Shown here: positions 52,101-62,817 of the stretch, piece after piece
Layout of the letters: each line of letters begins with the position of its first letter
Numbering within the stretch: position 1 is the stretch's first letter
Origin: Sphingobacterium mizutaii
GTDB taxonomy: Bacteria; Bacteroidota; Bacteroidia; Sphingobacteriales; Sphingobacteriaceae
NCBI RefSeq assembly: GCF_900187125.1
Contig: NZ_LT906468.1
Location: forward strand, 1,488,001-1,552,000
Length of the DNA stretch: 64,000 nt
Reading direction: 5' to 3'
Program-made: the position numbers and the translations under genes
Notes under the pieces: model-generated
The model's database searches: none
Seen by the model: the letters and a program-made list of their open reading frames with translations, nothing else
What the model was told of the DNA's origin: nothing

Positions 52101-52238
52101 TATGTCACTGCGCAGAACTTATTTGCCATCAAGAAAACATGGGGTGAGGATAAATTCACGGGTATGGATCCTGAAAACCCAGGAACGGGTTATCCTATGC
52201 CACTCTCTTTGTATTTCGGATTAAATGTTTCATTCTAA
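49122..52238 (+). CDS. SusC/RagA-family TonB-linked outer-membrane transporter
   Basis: 1038 residues. Signal peptide about 1-32 (cleavage near 'VHAQAG'), then a carboxypeptidase-D-like regulatory domain (~35-105, 'LTGQVIDKEGVPIVAATVAAL'), a TonB-box-like 'EEVLVTGYMTQRKADLTGAVSVV' (~110-135) and the plug domain with 'SLQGKVPGVRVTTDGNPAENVGIQFRGITSF' and 'LKDASSASIYGSRAAGGVILVTTRKG' (SusC signature). The barrel ends in 'LYFGLNVSF' with terminal Phe. It imports oligosaccharides across the outer membrane with SusD. The shared promoter module links it to the GH172/D-arabinose locus rather than to rtcB, its immediate neighbour. Confidence 0.95.
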   Translation: MTYFSWKKHRISGLFVLYFWFQLLSMGEVHAQAGMLTGQVIDKEGVPIVAATVAALPTGKKTATGENGEFSLEIGSSTQIRVTAIGFKRQDVPISQAGKIILEKDELGVEEVLVTGYMTQRKADLTGAVSVVKREDFVNNPSANVMRSLQGKVPGVRVTTDGNPAENVGIQFRGITSFNSSPPLIVLDGQPVSINLRDINPNDIESIQFLKDASSASIYGSRAAGGVILVTTRKGIKGKAKVTYEAYAAVNNPGNVPQMLNAEEYGRALWQATVNDGDDPTAAVRYYNYDWTVNAQGIPVLNSVKPIEWLNDAKTMPSANTNWFNEGMRTGFQQNHQVSITSGTENSTSFFSVNYYNNEGTQITSFFRRLAARMNNEYELFDGRVKIGENLTLTNLRMRDVNSTYGLLVMPPNIPVYANDGAWGGVAMPLGMDDFANPIRDMELNKDNTGNFLKVLGSAYLSAEIIHNLTFRSQFGVDYSMWYDRKIDKKWQEAGGKAGTINGVSQNNWHDLGQTWTNTLLYNIATGEHHLDVLVGIEAFKFLNESISGYRSGLLLEDRDYAYLSTATGEQRTFNGGGNERTMLSYFSKANYVFADKYLASVTFRRDGSSVFGKNYRFGNFPSFSVGWRMKNEEFMKDVAWIDDLKFRASWGQNGNSEPLNSGKLVNIYVTDINGTSYAIGGNETGNIPSGFRRASLGNPDLKWETTTQTNVGVDFTFLQNRLYGSLDWFNKKTTGMLFEPPYIAALGEGGYRWINSANMTNKGIEAQLTWAVSKDDFRYAVSGNVSTYKHQVNSLPENVKYAFGGNGLLDNIVGRPLNSMYGLVADGIYKTQEEVDNGPIQPGKGVGRIRYKDLDGDGVINEVFDRTWIGVSDPKLAAGLNFEAAYKNFDFSFFLQGVFGNSVRNSWKELSDFWNIGVQNDRNHPSRILDAWSPTNPDSDIPALSRRDANGERRFSSYFVEDGSYVKLRNLNIGYTIPTSVVEKIKLSNLRFYVTAQNLFAIKKTWGEDKFTGMDPENPGTGYPMPLSLYFGLNVSF

Positions 52239-52248
52239 ACTTCTTGTC

Positions 52249-54000
52249 ATGAAAAAAATAAAATCTATAATATCTGTTTTAATGACGCTCTTTTTGTTTT
52301 CTTCCTGTTCAGATTTTTTGGAAGTGAAGCCTAAAGGGGTCTTATCTGAAGAGCAGGTTTCAAAACCTGAGCTTATCGATAATTTTGTGGTAGCAGCCTA
52401 TGCTTCCATGCCGGGCTTGGGATATGGGACGACGCATGCCCCATGGATCCAAAGTGTTCGTTCTGATGATGCTTACAAAGGTGGAGGAGGATTGGGTGAC
52501 CAAGCTCCATGGTACGAAATGGAAATTTTTACGGCAGTAACTTCCAATATCGGGAATAATGATGGTCCTTGGTACTTGGGTTATGTGGGCATCAGCCGGT
52601 GTAATACAGCAATTCGTCTCTTGAATGAAATCGATCCTGCAGCTTATGAGCAAAGGGATTCCAGGATTGCGGAGATGAAATTTTTAAGGAGTTGGATCTA
52701 TTTGGGGATGAAGTTGCGCTGGAAATATATCCCTTTTATTGACGAAACGGTGCCTAATGATGCGGTGGTCGTTGAAGGTATCTCTAACCGACCTGATTCG
52801 ATGAAGAATGACCTGGGTTTATGGGATAGGATCATAAAGGATTTTGAGGATGCGGCGAAAGTGCTTCCAGAAACCCAAACTGATAAAGGAAGACCTACCC
52901 GTTATGCGGCGCATGCCTTTGCAGCTAAAGCTTTGCTATTTAGAGCCTATGAGCAGAATGATCAGCATAAGGTTGTCAATATCAATAAACAGACCCTTCA
53001 GCGTTCTATTGATCATATCAATACGATTATGACTAAGGATAAAAGTCAGTTTGATCTAGAGCCTGATTTTGCCAATAATTTCTTGCCGGAGTTTGATAAT
53101 GCCACCAAGGAATCGCTATGGGAAATCCAATATTCCATTGATGATGGGACTACAGATGGTCGTGTGAACAGAGGGGATGAGTTGAATGCGCCTTGGTGGT
53201 CGCCATATTTCAGTTGCTGTGATTTCCATAAGGTTTCTTATACCATGATCAATGCCTTTAAGACAGATAAAACTGGGGTTCCTGATTTTGATAATTACAA
53301 TCAGACGGAATTCAAAGGGGATAAGTACAAGGATTACTTTAAACAGCATTCTTTTGATCCACGCTTAGGTCATACGGCAGCAATACCTGGCTACCCTTGG
53401 AAGTATAACAATGCGATTCTATATCAAGAATCAGGCTCTAGAGCACCATTTCAATATGGCTTTTTCAATTCGATGAAAGAGCAGGTCGATCCAAATTGTA
53501 ACTGTCTGTTCAAGCCATTCTATATCTATAATTCGATGAACAAAAAAGAGATCAGGTATGCTGAGGTTTTGCTCTGGAAGGCCGAAATACTGATGGAGCA
53601 GGGACAGCTGCAGGAATCCTTGAACCTGGTGAACAGGATTAGGGCTAGGGCTGCCACAAGTCTCAATCGACTAAAAAAAGCTGATGGAACCTTATGGATG
53701 GACTATAAAATTGAGGAGTATAAACCTGGGGTAAACTTTACCCTAAACAAGGAGAACCTGAAAAAGGCTATTATTTGGGAAAACAGGTTAGAGCTAGCCA
53801 ATGAGGGAAGGAGGTTTTTTGATTTGCTCCGTTGGGGTTTACTTTCTGAAACCATGAATACTTTTATCAATAAGGAGAAGGGAAGATTTGATTGGTACAA
53901 TCAAGGTCGTTTTGTTGCTGGAAGGGATGAGTATTTGCCGATTCCGCAACAGCAGATGAACTGGTCCAAAGGTTCCTATAAACAGAATCCTGGTTATTAA
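52249..54000 (+). CDS. SusD/RagB-family glycan-binding lipoprotein
   Basis: 583 residues from ATG 52249 ('MKKIKSIISVLMTLFLFSSC'), 10 bases after the susC stop; the frame opening at 52225 would overlap susC. Lipobox 'LFSSC' (Cys20) and 'DFLEVKPKGVLSEEQ' right after it are typical of SusD. The TPR-like helical body contains 'AEMKFLRSWIYLGMKLRWKYIPFIDETV' (~140-170) and the C-terminal 'RYAEVLLWKAEILMEQGQLQESLNLVNRIRARA' and 'ENRLELANEGRRFFDLLRWG' motifs. It forms the lid of the SusC channel and binds the glycan on the cell surface. Confidence 0.95.
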   Translation: MKKIKSIISVLMTLFLFSSCSDFLEVKPKGVLSEEQVSKPELIDNFVVAAYASMPGLGYGTTHAPWIQSVRSDDAYKGGGGLGDQAPWYEMEIFTAVTSNIGNNDGPWYLGYVGISRCNTAIRLLNEIDPAAYEQRDSRIAEMKFLRSWIYLGMKLRWKYIPFIDETVPNDAVVVEGISNRPDSMKNDLGLWDRIIKDFEDAAKVLPETQTDKGRPTRYAAHAFAAKALLFRAYEQNDQHKVVNINKQTLQRSIDHINTIMTKDKSQFDLEPDFANNFLPEFDNATKESLWEIQYSIDDGTTDGRVNRGDELNAPWWSPYFSCCDFHKVSYTMINAFKTDKTGVPDFDNYNQTEFKGDKYKDYFKQHSFDPRLGHTAAIPGYPWKYNNAILYQESGSRAPFQYGFFNSMKEQVDPNCNCLFKPFYIYNSMNKKEIRYAEVLLWKAEILMEQGQLQESLNLVNRIRARAATSLNRLKKADGTLWMDYKIEEYKPGVNFTLNKENLKKAIIWENRLELANEGRRFFDLLRWGLLSETMNTFINKEKGRFDWYNQGRFVAGRDEYLPIPQQQMNWSKGSYKQNPGY

Positions 54001-54010
54001 GAATTACGTT

Positions 54011-54424
54011 ATGAAAAGATACATCTTAGGCATCCTGCTCGTATTGAGCATCTGCGCATGCCGAAAAAATGATTATGAATTGAAGGAAGGTCCAAGCCTC
54101 CCGACGGTACAGAATTTAAAGTCTGAAGCGGCAGGAACCAATCAGGTCCGATTGACATGGCAAATTCCGCAACAGATTCCTGCTGAAATTGAAAGGCCCC
54201 TTAAAGTGGCTTTGGAAGTGAATAAGGTGATCGGACCTACCAAGCACATCACGGTTTTCAACCATACGATTGAGGAAGAAGCCACATCTTTTGTTTTTGA
54301 TATTCCAGAGGAAGCAGGCGAATACCATGTTGTGGTACGATTAAATGGACAAACCAAGTTGCAAGATCCCAATTATTCGAGGAATGTATTTTCCTTGGGG
54401 CAGACCGTGGTTTTAAAGAAGTAG
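54011..54424 (+). CDS. Small surface lipoprotein with Fn3-like domain (SusE position)
   Basis: 137 residues. Signal peptide with lipobox 'LSICAC' (Cys18). The remainder is one beta-sandwich-like domain, 'PTVQNLKSEAAGTNQVRLTWQIPQQ...', which looks like a fibronectin-III strand pattern (conserved Trp in 'RLTWQIP'), ending in 'YSRNVFSLGQTVVLK'. It lies 10 bases after susD, where SusE/SusF-like glycan-binding lipoproteins are often encoded, but it is much shorter. No family name is certain. Confidence 0.7.
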   Translation: MKRYILGILLVLSICACRKNDYELKEGPSLPTVQNLKSEAAGTNQVRLTWQIPQQIPAEIERPLKVALEVNKVIGPTKHITVFNHTIEEEATSFVFDIPEEAGEYHVVVRLNGQTKLQDPNYSRNVFSLGQTVVLKK

Positions 54425-54462
54425 TTGAGTTTAAGTTAGGTTATATTAGTTTAGGACAAGGT

Positions 54463-54484
54463 TAGGCAGGGTTTTACCTGCCTA
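54463..54484. terminator. Possible terminator hairpin after the SusCD operon
   Basis: Stem TAGGCAGG (54463-54470)/CCTGCCTA (54477-54484), followed by CCTGTTCTTAATTAATT, only weakly T rich. It lies between the lipoprotein gene and the convergent thiF, so it may serve both. Confidence 0.4.
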
Positions 54485-54520
54485 CCTGTTCTTAATTAAT
54501 TGTCACACTAATTACTGTCT

Positions 54521-55234
54521 TTAATATCTGAGTTGGTTAAAGTTCCAATTTTTGCTATCGATAATGGTCAGTTGATTGATAGGTACATTGATCCCTAAAA
54601 TAACTTTCAGAGTTAGCATCGCCATCATGGTCCCCATGATACCAGCTAATGCACCCAATACTCCAAATTGGTCGCAGTTCTGCACATCCTCCGGATTGGG
54701 AGGACTTGGGAATATATCCCTTAAGTTTTTGCTGCCCTCATAATTGAAAACAGCTACCTGTCCTTCGAAGGAGAATATGCTTCCATATACGAGGGTTTTA
54801 CCCATTTTGATACAGTGGTCATTTACTAAATACCGAGTTTCGAAATTGTCTGAACCATCCACGATGATGTCATATTCAGAAAGGATGTTTTCGATGTTAT
54901 CGGTTGTGAGTTTTTCGTTTATTGGGGTGAAAGAAATTCCCGAATTGAGTTGTTGGACAAAAGAGGCTGCACTTTCGACCTTTGGTTGCCCTATGAAAGC
55001 CTCTTGGTGGATGATTTGTCGGTTTAAATTATGGATTTCAAGTAAATCAAAGTCAATTACTGCCAAATTTCCTACACCTGCAGCCGCCAAGTATTGAAGA
55101 ACTGGCGAGCCCAATCCACCTGCACCAATGACGAGAACCCTTGAATTTCCGATTTTACGTTGGCCTTCAATGGAAACTTCCTCCATAAATATTTGTCTAC
55201 TATAGCGGCTGAATTCTTTATCCATGGCTGACAT
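54521..55234 (-). CDS. thiF: ThiF-family sulfur-carrier adenylyltransferase
   Basis: 237 residues, ThiF/MoeB/HesA family. The ATP-binding motif 'VIGAGGLGSPVLQYLAAAGVGNLAVIDFD' is at ~35-63, with 'NLNRQI' (Arg finger region) at ~69 and 'VDGSDNFETRYLVNDHC' at ~117. It adenylates the C-terminal Gly-Gly of ThiS to prepare it for sulfur transfer. Last gene of the thi operon; it overlaps the end of thiH by 17 bases (8 if Met4 is used). The zinc-binding CxxC pairs of longer family members are not evident. Confidence 0.9.
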   Translation of the reverse strand: MSAMDKEFSRYSRQIFMEEVSIEGQRKIGNSRVLVIGAGGLGSPVLQYLAAAGVGNLAVIDFDLLEIHNLNRQIIHQEAFIGQPKVESAASFVQQLNSGISFTPINEKLTTDNIENILSEYDIIVDGSDNFETRYLVNDHCIKMGKTLVYGSIFSFEGQVAVFNYEGSKNLRDIFPSPPNPEDVQNCDQFGVLGALAGIMGTMMAMLTLKVILGINVPINQLTIIDSKNWNFNQLRY

Positions 55235-56360
55235 TTGAAGGACTGAAATTCTCAGAAAAACAAGAATCCCAATCTTTCATGACTGGGTCATATCCTTTGG
55301 CTTTTATCCTGTTTTTAATTTCTTCCATACTTCGCTCATCAGAAATCTCAAATTGTTCCAGTGATTGTGGATCAACAGCATATCCACCTGGATTAGTCTT
55401 TGAAGCAGCACTCATGGTTGTTGCTCCCAGAGCGATGACATGGTCCCTGAAGTTTTCGCTTTCGCGAGTAGAGATTGATATCTCTAGGTCTGGATTCCAG
55501 ATTCGATAGGCGCAGATCAATTGTAATAAATGGCGATCCTCCATAACAAAGTTAGGTTCAATGATGCCTTCAGCTGGTCGCAAGCGAGGAAATGAAACGG
55601 AGTATTTCGTTTTCCAATAGCGTTGCTGTAGGTAATCCAAATGAACTGCATTGAAGAAGCTGTCTATTCTCCAGTCTTCCAAACCTAATAAAACCCCTAA
55701 TCCGATTTTATGGATTCCCGCTGAACCAATGCGGTCCGGTGTTTCTAACCGGAAGTTGAAATTGGACTTTTTACCTTTTGGATGATATACTTTATAAACC
55801 TCTTTATGATAAGTTTCTTGATAAACCAACACGGAATGCACGCCTGCTTGATGGAGCATCAGGTACTCTTCTTCGGATAAGGGTTGGACCTCAATGGAAA
55901 TATTAGAAAAGAATGGTTTCAATAAGCTGATGGCATTCAAGAAATATTGGATTTCCACGGTCTTATTTGCTTCTCCAGATACTAATAAGACATGGTTTAT
56001 GCCCATATCCTTTAAAGCCATTGCTTCTAAGATAATTTCAGAATTGCTTAAGGTCCTTCGCTTTATTTTGTTATCCATACTGAATCCACAGTAAGTACAA
56101 ATATTCTGGCATTCATTGCTGAGGTATAGTGGTGCATAGAGTTGGATGGTCTTGCCAAATCGCTGCTGCGTGAGCTGATTGCTCAGCTGTGCCATCTGTT
56201 CCAAGAAAGGTTCTGCAGCAGGTGAAATCAAATTGAGAAAGTCCATGACCGACCTTTTAGGTCTATTTAGTGATGCTTCAACATCCGAGGTTTTGCAGTT
56301 TTCAAGTAGCTTTTTGATCTCTTTCCAATCGTATTGGTTTAAGGTTTCTTTGATGTCCAT
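55218..56360 (-). CDS. thiH: 2-iminoacetate synthase ThiH
   Basis: 380 residues. Radical SAM cluster motif 'CQNICTYCGFS' (CxxxCxxC) at ~90, preceded by 'IQLYAPLYLSNE'. 'LLVSGEANKTVEIQYF' and 'SFPRLRPAEG' are family segments. ThiH cleaves tyrosine to give dehydroglycine (2-iminoacetate) for thiazole formation, the anaerobic-type alternative to ThiO. It is followed by thiF and preceded by thiG with a 4-base gap. Confidence 0.93.
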   Translation of the reverse strand: MDIKETLNQYDWKEIKKLLENCKTSDVEASLNRPKRSVMDFLNLISPAAEPFLEQMAQLSNQLTQQRFGKTIQLYAPLYLSNECQNICTYCGFSMDNKIKRRTLSNSEIILEAMALKDMGINHVLLVSGEANKTVEIQYFLNAISLLKPFFSNISIEVQPLSEEEYLMLHQAGVHSVLVYQETYHKEVYKVYHPKGKKSNFNFRLETPDRIGSAGIHKIGLGVLLGLEDWRIDSFFNAVHLDYLQQRYWKTKYSVSFPRLRPAEGIIEPNFVMEDRHLLQLICAYRIWNPDLEISISTRESENFRDHVIALGATTMSAASKTNPGGYAVDPQSLEQFEISDERSMEEIKNRIKAKGYDPVMKDWDSCFSENFSPSNVSHG

Positions 56361-56364
56361 TTTG

Positions 56365-57132
56365 TTATTTATCCATTAAGAAGCTAGTTAGTGGAGAAGA
56401 TGGATTCGCATTGTAGCTTTTACTCGCCAATCCGGACTCATAAGCCATTCTACCCGCAATAACAGCCAATCTAAACGCTTCTGCCATCTTAATAGGATTA
56501 GAAGCTGTAGCAATAGCCGTATTCACCAATACGGCATCTGCACCGATTTCCATAGCCTGTGCGGCATCAGATGGTGTGCCTATTCCAGCATCAACGACAA
56601 CAGGTACTCGGCTCTGCTCGATGATGATCTCTAAAAAGTCAATGGTTTTTAATCCCTTGTTGCTGCCAATAGGAGAGCCCAAAGGCATGACCACAGAGCT
56701 GCCGGCATCTTCCAGTTTTTTACATAAAACAGGGTCCGCATGTATATAAGGCATGATGATAAAGCCTTGCTTTGCCAATGCTTCCGTGGCTATCAACGTT
56801 TCTATCGGATCCGGCATCAGATATCGTGGGTCAGGATGGATTTCCAACTTGATCCAATTGGTTTCAAATGCCTCTCTCGCTAGTTGGGCTGCAAAGATCG
56901 CTTCTTTTGCATTTCTTGCTCCTGAGGTATTTGGGAGCAGATCAACTTGTGGTAATGACAAAGAGTTCAGTAAAGTGTCCTCTTCGGATTGGTGATCCAC
57001 CCTTTTTAAAGCCAAGGTCACCAATTCAGTTTGTGAAACTAAAATAGCTTCCTCCATTTGAGAGAGGTCACCAAACTTTCCAGACCCTAAGAAAAGTCTG
57101 GATTGAAATGTTTTATCTGCTATTTTCAACAT
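56365..57132 (-). CDS. thiG: Thiazole synthase ThiG
   Basis: 255 residues, TIM-barrel. '[15 protein letters not shown]' (~9-23), '[41 protein letters not shown]' (~69-109, including the catalytic Lys in 'IKLEI'), '[14 protein letters not shown]' (~175) and '[30 protein letters not shown]' (~195-224). It forms the thiazole phosphate from DXP, ThiS-thiocarboxylate and dehydroglycine. Its start overlaps the end of thiE by 20 bases. Confidence 0.96.
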   Translation of the reverse strand: MLKIADKTFQSRLFLGSGKFGDLSQMEEAILVSQTELVTLALKRVDHQSEEDTLLNSLSLPQVDLLPNTSGARNAKEAIFAAQLAREAFETNWIKLEIHPDPRYLMPDPIETLIATEALAKQGFIIMPYIHADPVLCKKLEDAGSSVVMPLGSPIGSNKGLKTIDFLEIIIEQSRVPVVVDAGIGTPSDAAQAMEIGADAVLVNTAIATASNPIKMAEAFRLAVIAGRMAYESGLASKSYNANPSSPLTSFLMDK

Positions 57133-57759
57133 AATCTTGAATATAAAATTGATTCATTCTTGAGGCTGCAGAAGGATCGTTCTGAATGAGGCTGGATACA
57201 GCCACGCCATAAACTCCTGCAATCAGTAATTCCTGTAAATCTTGCTCTATTATTCCTCCAATAGCATAGATTGGAGGGTAAGGGTTATTTTCACCATTTA
57301 GTCTATTGATGATTTCACTATACCCTGAGAAACCTAAGACCGGACTGAGCTTCTGTTTTGTAGAAGTAAATCTTAATGGCCCTAGCCCGATGTAATCACC
57401 TCCTTCTTGGATCCTTTGCAGGACATCCTGAAAAGTGTTAGCCGTCCCACCAATGATCTTTTCATTACCTAGCATTGCGCGAGCTGTTTGAATGGACTCA
57501 TCGTCCAGACCAAGGTGTATTCCATCTGCATCGAGGTCTTTTGCCAGTTGCAAATGATCATTGATGATAAAGGTTGTATCATAGCTTTCACTGCGTTTTC
57601 GAGTTGATTCAGCTAGCTGATATAGCTCCTTCTCAGAACCATGTTTCCACCTGAGCTGTATCCAATTTATGCCTGAGTCCAAGGCATTACTGATGTTTCG
57701 CTCCTGTTCGGAGAAAGTCATCCCATCAGAAATGTATTGTATTCGACTTAAGTTTACTT

Positions 57760-57763
<4 letters not shown>
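57113..57763 (-). CDS. thiE: Thiamine-phosphate synthase ThiE
   Basis: 216 residues from ATG 57763 ('[14 protein letters not shown]'), which overlaps the previous gene's stop as ATGA; an alternative start six codons upstream is less likely. Motifs: '[16 protein letters not shown]' (~35), '[24 protein letters not shown]' (~70-95), '[12 protein letters not shown]' and '[14 protein letters not shown]' (~130), 'PPIYAIGGI' (~175). It couples HMP-pyrophosphate and thiazole phosphate to thiamine phosphate. A weaker paralogue lies directly upstream. Confidence 0.92.
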
Positions 57764-60188
<2,425 letters not shown>

Positions 60189-60195
60189 TTAAGGG

Positions 60196-60402
60196 TTATC
60201 CGCCTTGAGTTGCGGTTATGATTAGGATAGAATCGTTATCAGTCAATAAGGTATCAGCCCAATTGTTCCTTGGGATGACTTGGTAGTTTAGCGCAATGGC
60301 AACACCTTTGGTCTTGCCTTTCAGCTCCAATTCCATTAATTCCTCCAAGCTCAAAGGAGACTTCTTGTACTGTTTCGTCTGATTATTGATAATAAGTAGC
60401 AT
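60196..60402 (-). CDS. thiS: Sulfur carrier protein ThiS
   Basis: 68 residues, beta-grasp ubiquitin-like. The diagnostic feature is the terminal Gly-Gly ('IITATQGG'), the site of adenylation by ThiF and thiocarboxylate formation. 'KTKGVAIALNYQVIPRNNWADTLL' is the conserved middle part. First gene after the TPP riboswitch. Confidence 0.93.
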   Translation of the reverse strand: MLLIINNQTKQYKKSPLSLEELMELELKGKTKGVAIALNYQVIPRNNWADTLLTDNDSILIITATQGG

Positions 60403-60480
60403 TCCTGAATTATTATTTAAGCATTAATGCTTTAGGAATATCTACTCTAAGTGCAGGACGCACCCATGAATGATATTTTA

Positions 60481-60558
60481 CTTTTCCCTACGCTAGTATG
60501 ATCTAGATCAGGTTGTAAGGGTAAAATCTCAGCCTGCATTTAACGCAGACACCCCTAA
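60481..60558 (-). promoter_or_regulatory. TPP riboswitch (THI box)
   Basis: Read on the minus strand, GGGGTGTCTGCG...GCAGGCTGAGATT (about 60558-60509) forms P2/P3 with the conserved CTGAGA. ACCCTTACAACCTGATCTAG...ACTAGCGTAGGGAA (about 60520-60481) follows as the pyrophosphate-binding part. The order GGGGTG - CTGAGA - ACCTGATCTAGAT - AGCGTAGGGAA is that of the TPP aptamer. It controls the downstream thiS-C-E-like-E-G-H-F operon, about 80 bases before thiS. Confidence 0.95.
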
Positions 60559-60667
60559 AGCATTGGCAAGTTAGCTAAACGAGTTAACTAAAAGAAATTA
60601 TTTGTGATTTTTATATAAATATGTATTTGAATCTTTACCGAAAAGAAACTCCGTCTAAAGCCCTAAA

Positions 60668-61408
60668 CTACTTTAGAATCAATCTTTCAGCATCATTCTT
60701 TTCCTTAAATTCTTTGTAATATTTTTTGACATACACATGCAGGTCATACGTGGTCCAATATTGGGCGACCTCAAAATCGGGACGGTATGCGACCATAAAG
60801 AGCTCTAGCTCTTCATCTTCCATGGGAATGATATCGCTGATGGTTGCTTTATTGAAGATCTGGTCAACCTCCATATTATGGATCTCCTGCTGCATAAACT
60901 CCTCAAATCTTCTGGCATTCCGGCCTGCTTTGCTGAATTTTTCATAGAAATAAGTAATGGTAGGCATACCAAATGGCAAGAGCAGCTGCCAAGGAGGGTT
61001 CCCTGAATAGTATAAACCACCTTTTACATTGAGATCATTTTTCATGCTTTGCAGCTCTTTCAGCTTTGCTGCCTTTGTGTTCCCCATAACCACGACTTCA
61101 TCAATCACAATAGCTTTTTTCTGCAGAAAAACATTTTCTACAAGCTCTTCCGCCAAGATGCTGAACCGGTTCCAGTGAGGATGTACAAAGGTAATGCTAT
61201 CAGAAGGGCGAGCATCAATTCCAAAAGAACCATCAAAATCCGATCGTAGCATCTGTTTGGTTCTTTGATTCATGACATCCACATTCTTGATCAGCAAAGT
61301 ACTGTCGCTCGAATAGATAGTTCCGGTATATCTCTTTTGGGCTTGCGAAAAGGCGACCAAACTATATAGAAACAAAAGAAAGGAGATAATAATCGGTTTT
61401 AATGCCAT
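60668..61408 (-). CDS. Exported protein with carboxypeptidase-regulatory-like domain
   Basis: 246 residues. Signal peptide 'MALKPIIISFLLFLYSLVAFSQAQ'. Residues ~25-110 form a CarboxypepD_reg-like beta-sandwich ('YTGTIYSSDSTLLIKNVDVMNQRTKQMLRSDFDGSFGIDARPSDSITFVHPHWN', then 'IDEVVVMG'), as found at the front of SusC proteins and in many small Bacteroidota surface proteins. The C-terminal ~130 residues are helical and have no motif I recognise. It stands alone upstream of the thi operon's riboswitch. Confidence 0.75.
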   Translation of the reverse strand: MALKPIIISFLLFLYSLVAFSQAQKRYTGTIYSSDSTLLIKNVDVMNQRTKQMLRSDFDGSFGIDARPSDSITFVHPHWNRFSILAEELVENVFLQKKAIVIDEVVVMGNTKAAKLKELQSMKNDLNVKGGLYYSGNPPWQLLLPFGMPTITYFYEKFSKAGRNARRFEEFMQQEIHNMEVDQIFNKATISDIIPMEDEELELFMVAYRPDFEVAQYWTTYDLHVYVKKYYKEFKEKNDAERLILK

Positions 61409-61627
61409 TGCTTTGTAATTAAGCGTTCATTTTCTTTAGATGAAAATAAATCATCCAGTCTAATTTACTAAATCTAAAAGCTTTGTGTCGTAGCGATAAC
61501 TATATTTAACATTTTGATTAAGATTATTAAATATGGAAACTCTTTAGCTAATTAATTGTCAACAATCGCCTGCTTTTTATAAAATGAAAGGCTATTTTTG
61601 GAGTCAATTTAAAAGTATCGATTGACC

Positions 61628-62494
61628 ATGTCAGCCAAAATTCGAAATACCAATGTTGCTGTTGCTGCAGCGATATTTTCCATGATTTGTGTGCAAGGAG
61701 GAGCATCATTTGCAAAACAGTTGTTTCCAGCCATTGGTCCAATCGCTACTACGACCTTGAGGATAGGTTTATCTGCCATCCTCCTTTATGCCATCAATAG
61801 GCCAAAACTACATACCTTCAATAAACAACAATGGTTTTACTGTGGCTTATACGGAGTAGGGATCGCGGTCATGAACCTCATTTTCTATATGGCCATCCAA
61901 AGGATTCCTTTGGGTTTAGGGGTTACCATTGAATTCGTAGGGCCATTGTTCCTTGCCTTCGCTTTATCTAAAAAATGGACCGATGTCATTTGGGCCTTAC
62001 TGGCATTGACTGGGATTTTATTGATCGTTCCTTGGAAAAGCAATGGAATAGATCCATTAGGATTAGGCTTAGCCTTATTAGCCGGCGTATTTTGGGCGGT
62101 ATATATCCTGATGGGAGCCAAACTTTCCAAAGTGATGGAAGGCAAACAGGCCGTTACCACCGGCATGATGATCGCAACGGTTTTTATCCTGCCATTTGCC
62201 TTGATGGATGGCGCGATATTGCATATCAATATGGGTCAGTTTTCTATAGGACTTCTCGTAGCCATATTGTCCTCGGCATTACCGTTTTCACTAGACATGA
62301 TGGCCTTGGGAAGGTTGCCAGCCAAGACCTTCAGCATCCTCACCAGTCTTCAGCCAGCTTTTGGGGCACTTTCAGGGTTGATATTCCTGCAAGAATACCT
62401 TAGTATCAATCAATGGATCTCGGTCTTGTGCGTGGTGCTGGCAAGTATTGGAACCACCGTTTTTTCTCGGAAAAAGGAAAATCTCGAACTATAA
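61628..62494 (+). CDS. EamA/RhaT-family exporter (RhtA-like)
   Basis: 288 residues from ATG 61628 (an in-frame TTG two codons earlier is less likely). Ten membrane helices in two EamA repeats: first 'AAIFSMICVQGGASFAKQLFPAIGPIATTTLRIGLSAILL', second 'LGLALLAGVFWAVYILMGAKLSKVMEGKQAVTTGMMIA'. 'ALPFSLDMMALGRLPAKTFSILTSLQPAFGALSGLIFLQEYLSINQW' near the C terminus is typical of RhtA-like threonine/homoserine exporters. Substrate is therefore probably an amino acid, but this is family-level inference. Confidence 0.88.
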   Translation: MSAKIRNTNVAVAAAIFSMICVQGGASFAKQLFPAIGPIATTTLRIGLSAILLYAINRPKLHTFNKQQWFYCGLYGVGIAVMNLIFYMAIQRIPLGLGVTIEFVGPLFLAFALSKKWTDVIWALLALTGILLIVPWKSNGIDPLGLGLALLAGVFWAVYILMGAKLSKVMEGKQAVTTGMMIATVFILPFALMDGAILHINMGQFSIGLLVAILSSALPFSLDMMALGRLPAKTFSILTSLQPAFGALSGLIFLQEYLSINQWISVLCVVLASIGTTVFSRKKENLEL

Positions 62495-62557
62495 TTAAAA
62501 AAATCCAACCAATCGTGCCATGATATGTTCAATGGGTATAAACAAATTTTCAATATT

Positions 62558-62806
62558 ATGCCCAGAACAAAAACACCACAGATAAAAAAGCCAAAAACTT
62601 ACGACGCTTTGGTAGACAAGGGGATGAGTAAAGAAAAAGCTGCTCGGATTTCCAATGCGCAAGCCGCTGGAACCATCGATCAAAACTCTAAAAAACTAGA
62701 AGACAGGTCTAAAGCAGATTTGCTAGCAGAAGCTAAAGAAATCGGGATAAAAAACCGACACAGCATGAACAAAGACCAACTCATCAAAGAAATCAGAGGG
62801 CATTAA
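62558..62806 (+). CDS. Small Rho-N-like protein (DUF7218-like)
   Basis: 82 residues from ATG 62558 ('MPRTKTPQIKKPKTYDALVDKGMSKEKAARISNAQ'). An upstream ATG at 62525 in frame would add eleven unusual residues. The middle 'KGMSKEKAARISNA' resembles ChaB/DUF7218-type starts, and the C-terminal 'KLEDRSKADLLAEAKEIGIKNRHSMNKDQLIKEIRG' is a Rho N-terminal/SAP-like helix-extended-loop-helix. Strongly basic, so nucleic-acid binding is plausible. Convergent with the next gene, 11 bases apart. Confidence 0.7.
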   Translation: MPRTKTPQIKKPKTYDALVDKGMSKEKAARISNAQAAGTIDQNSKKLEDRSKADLLAEAKEIGIKNRHSMNKDQLIKEIRGH

Positions 62807-62817
62807 TTGTCCTCTTT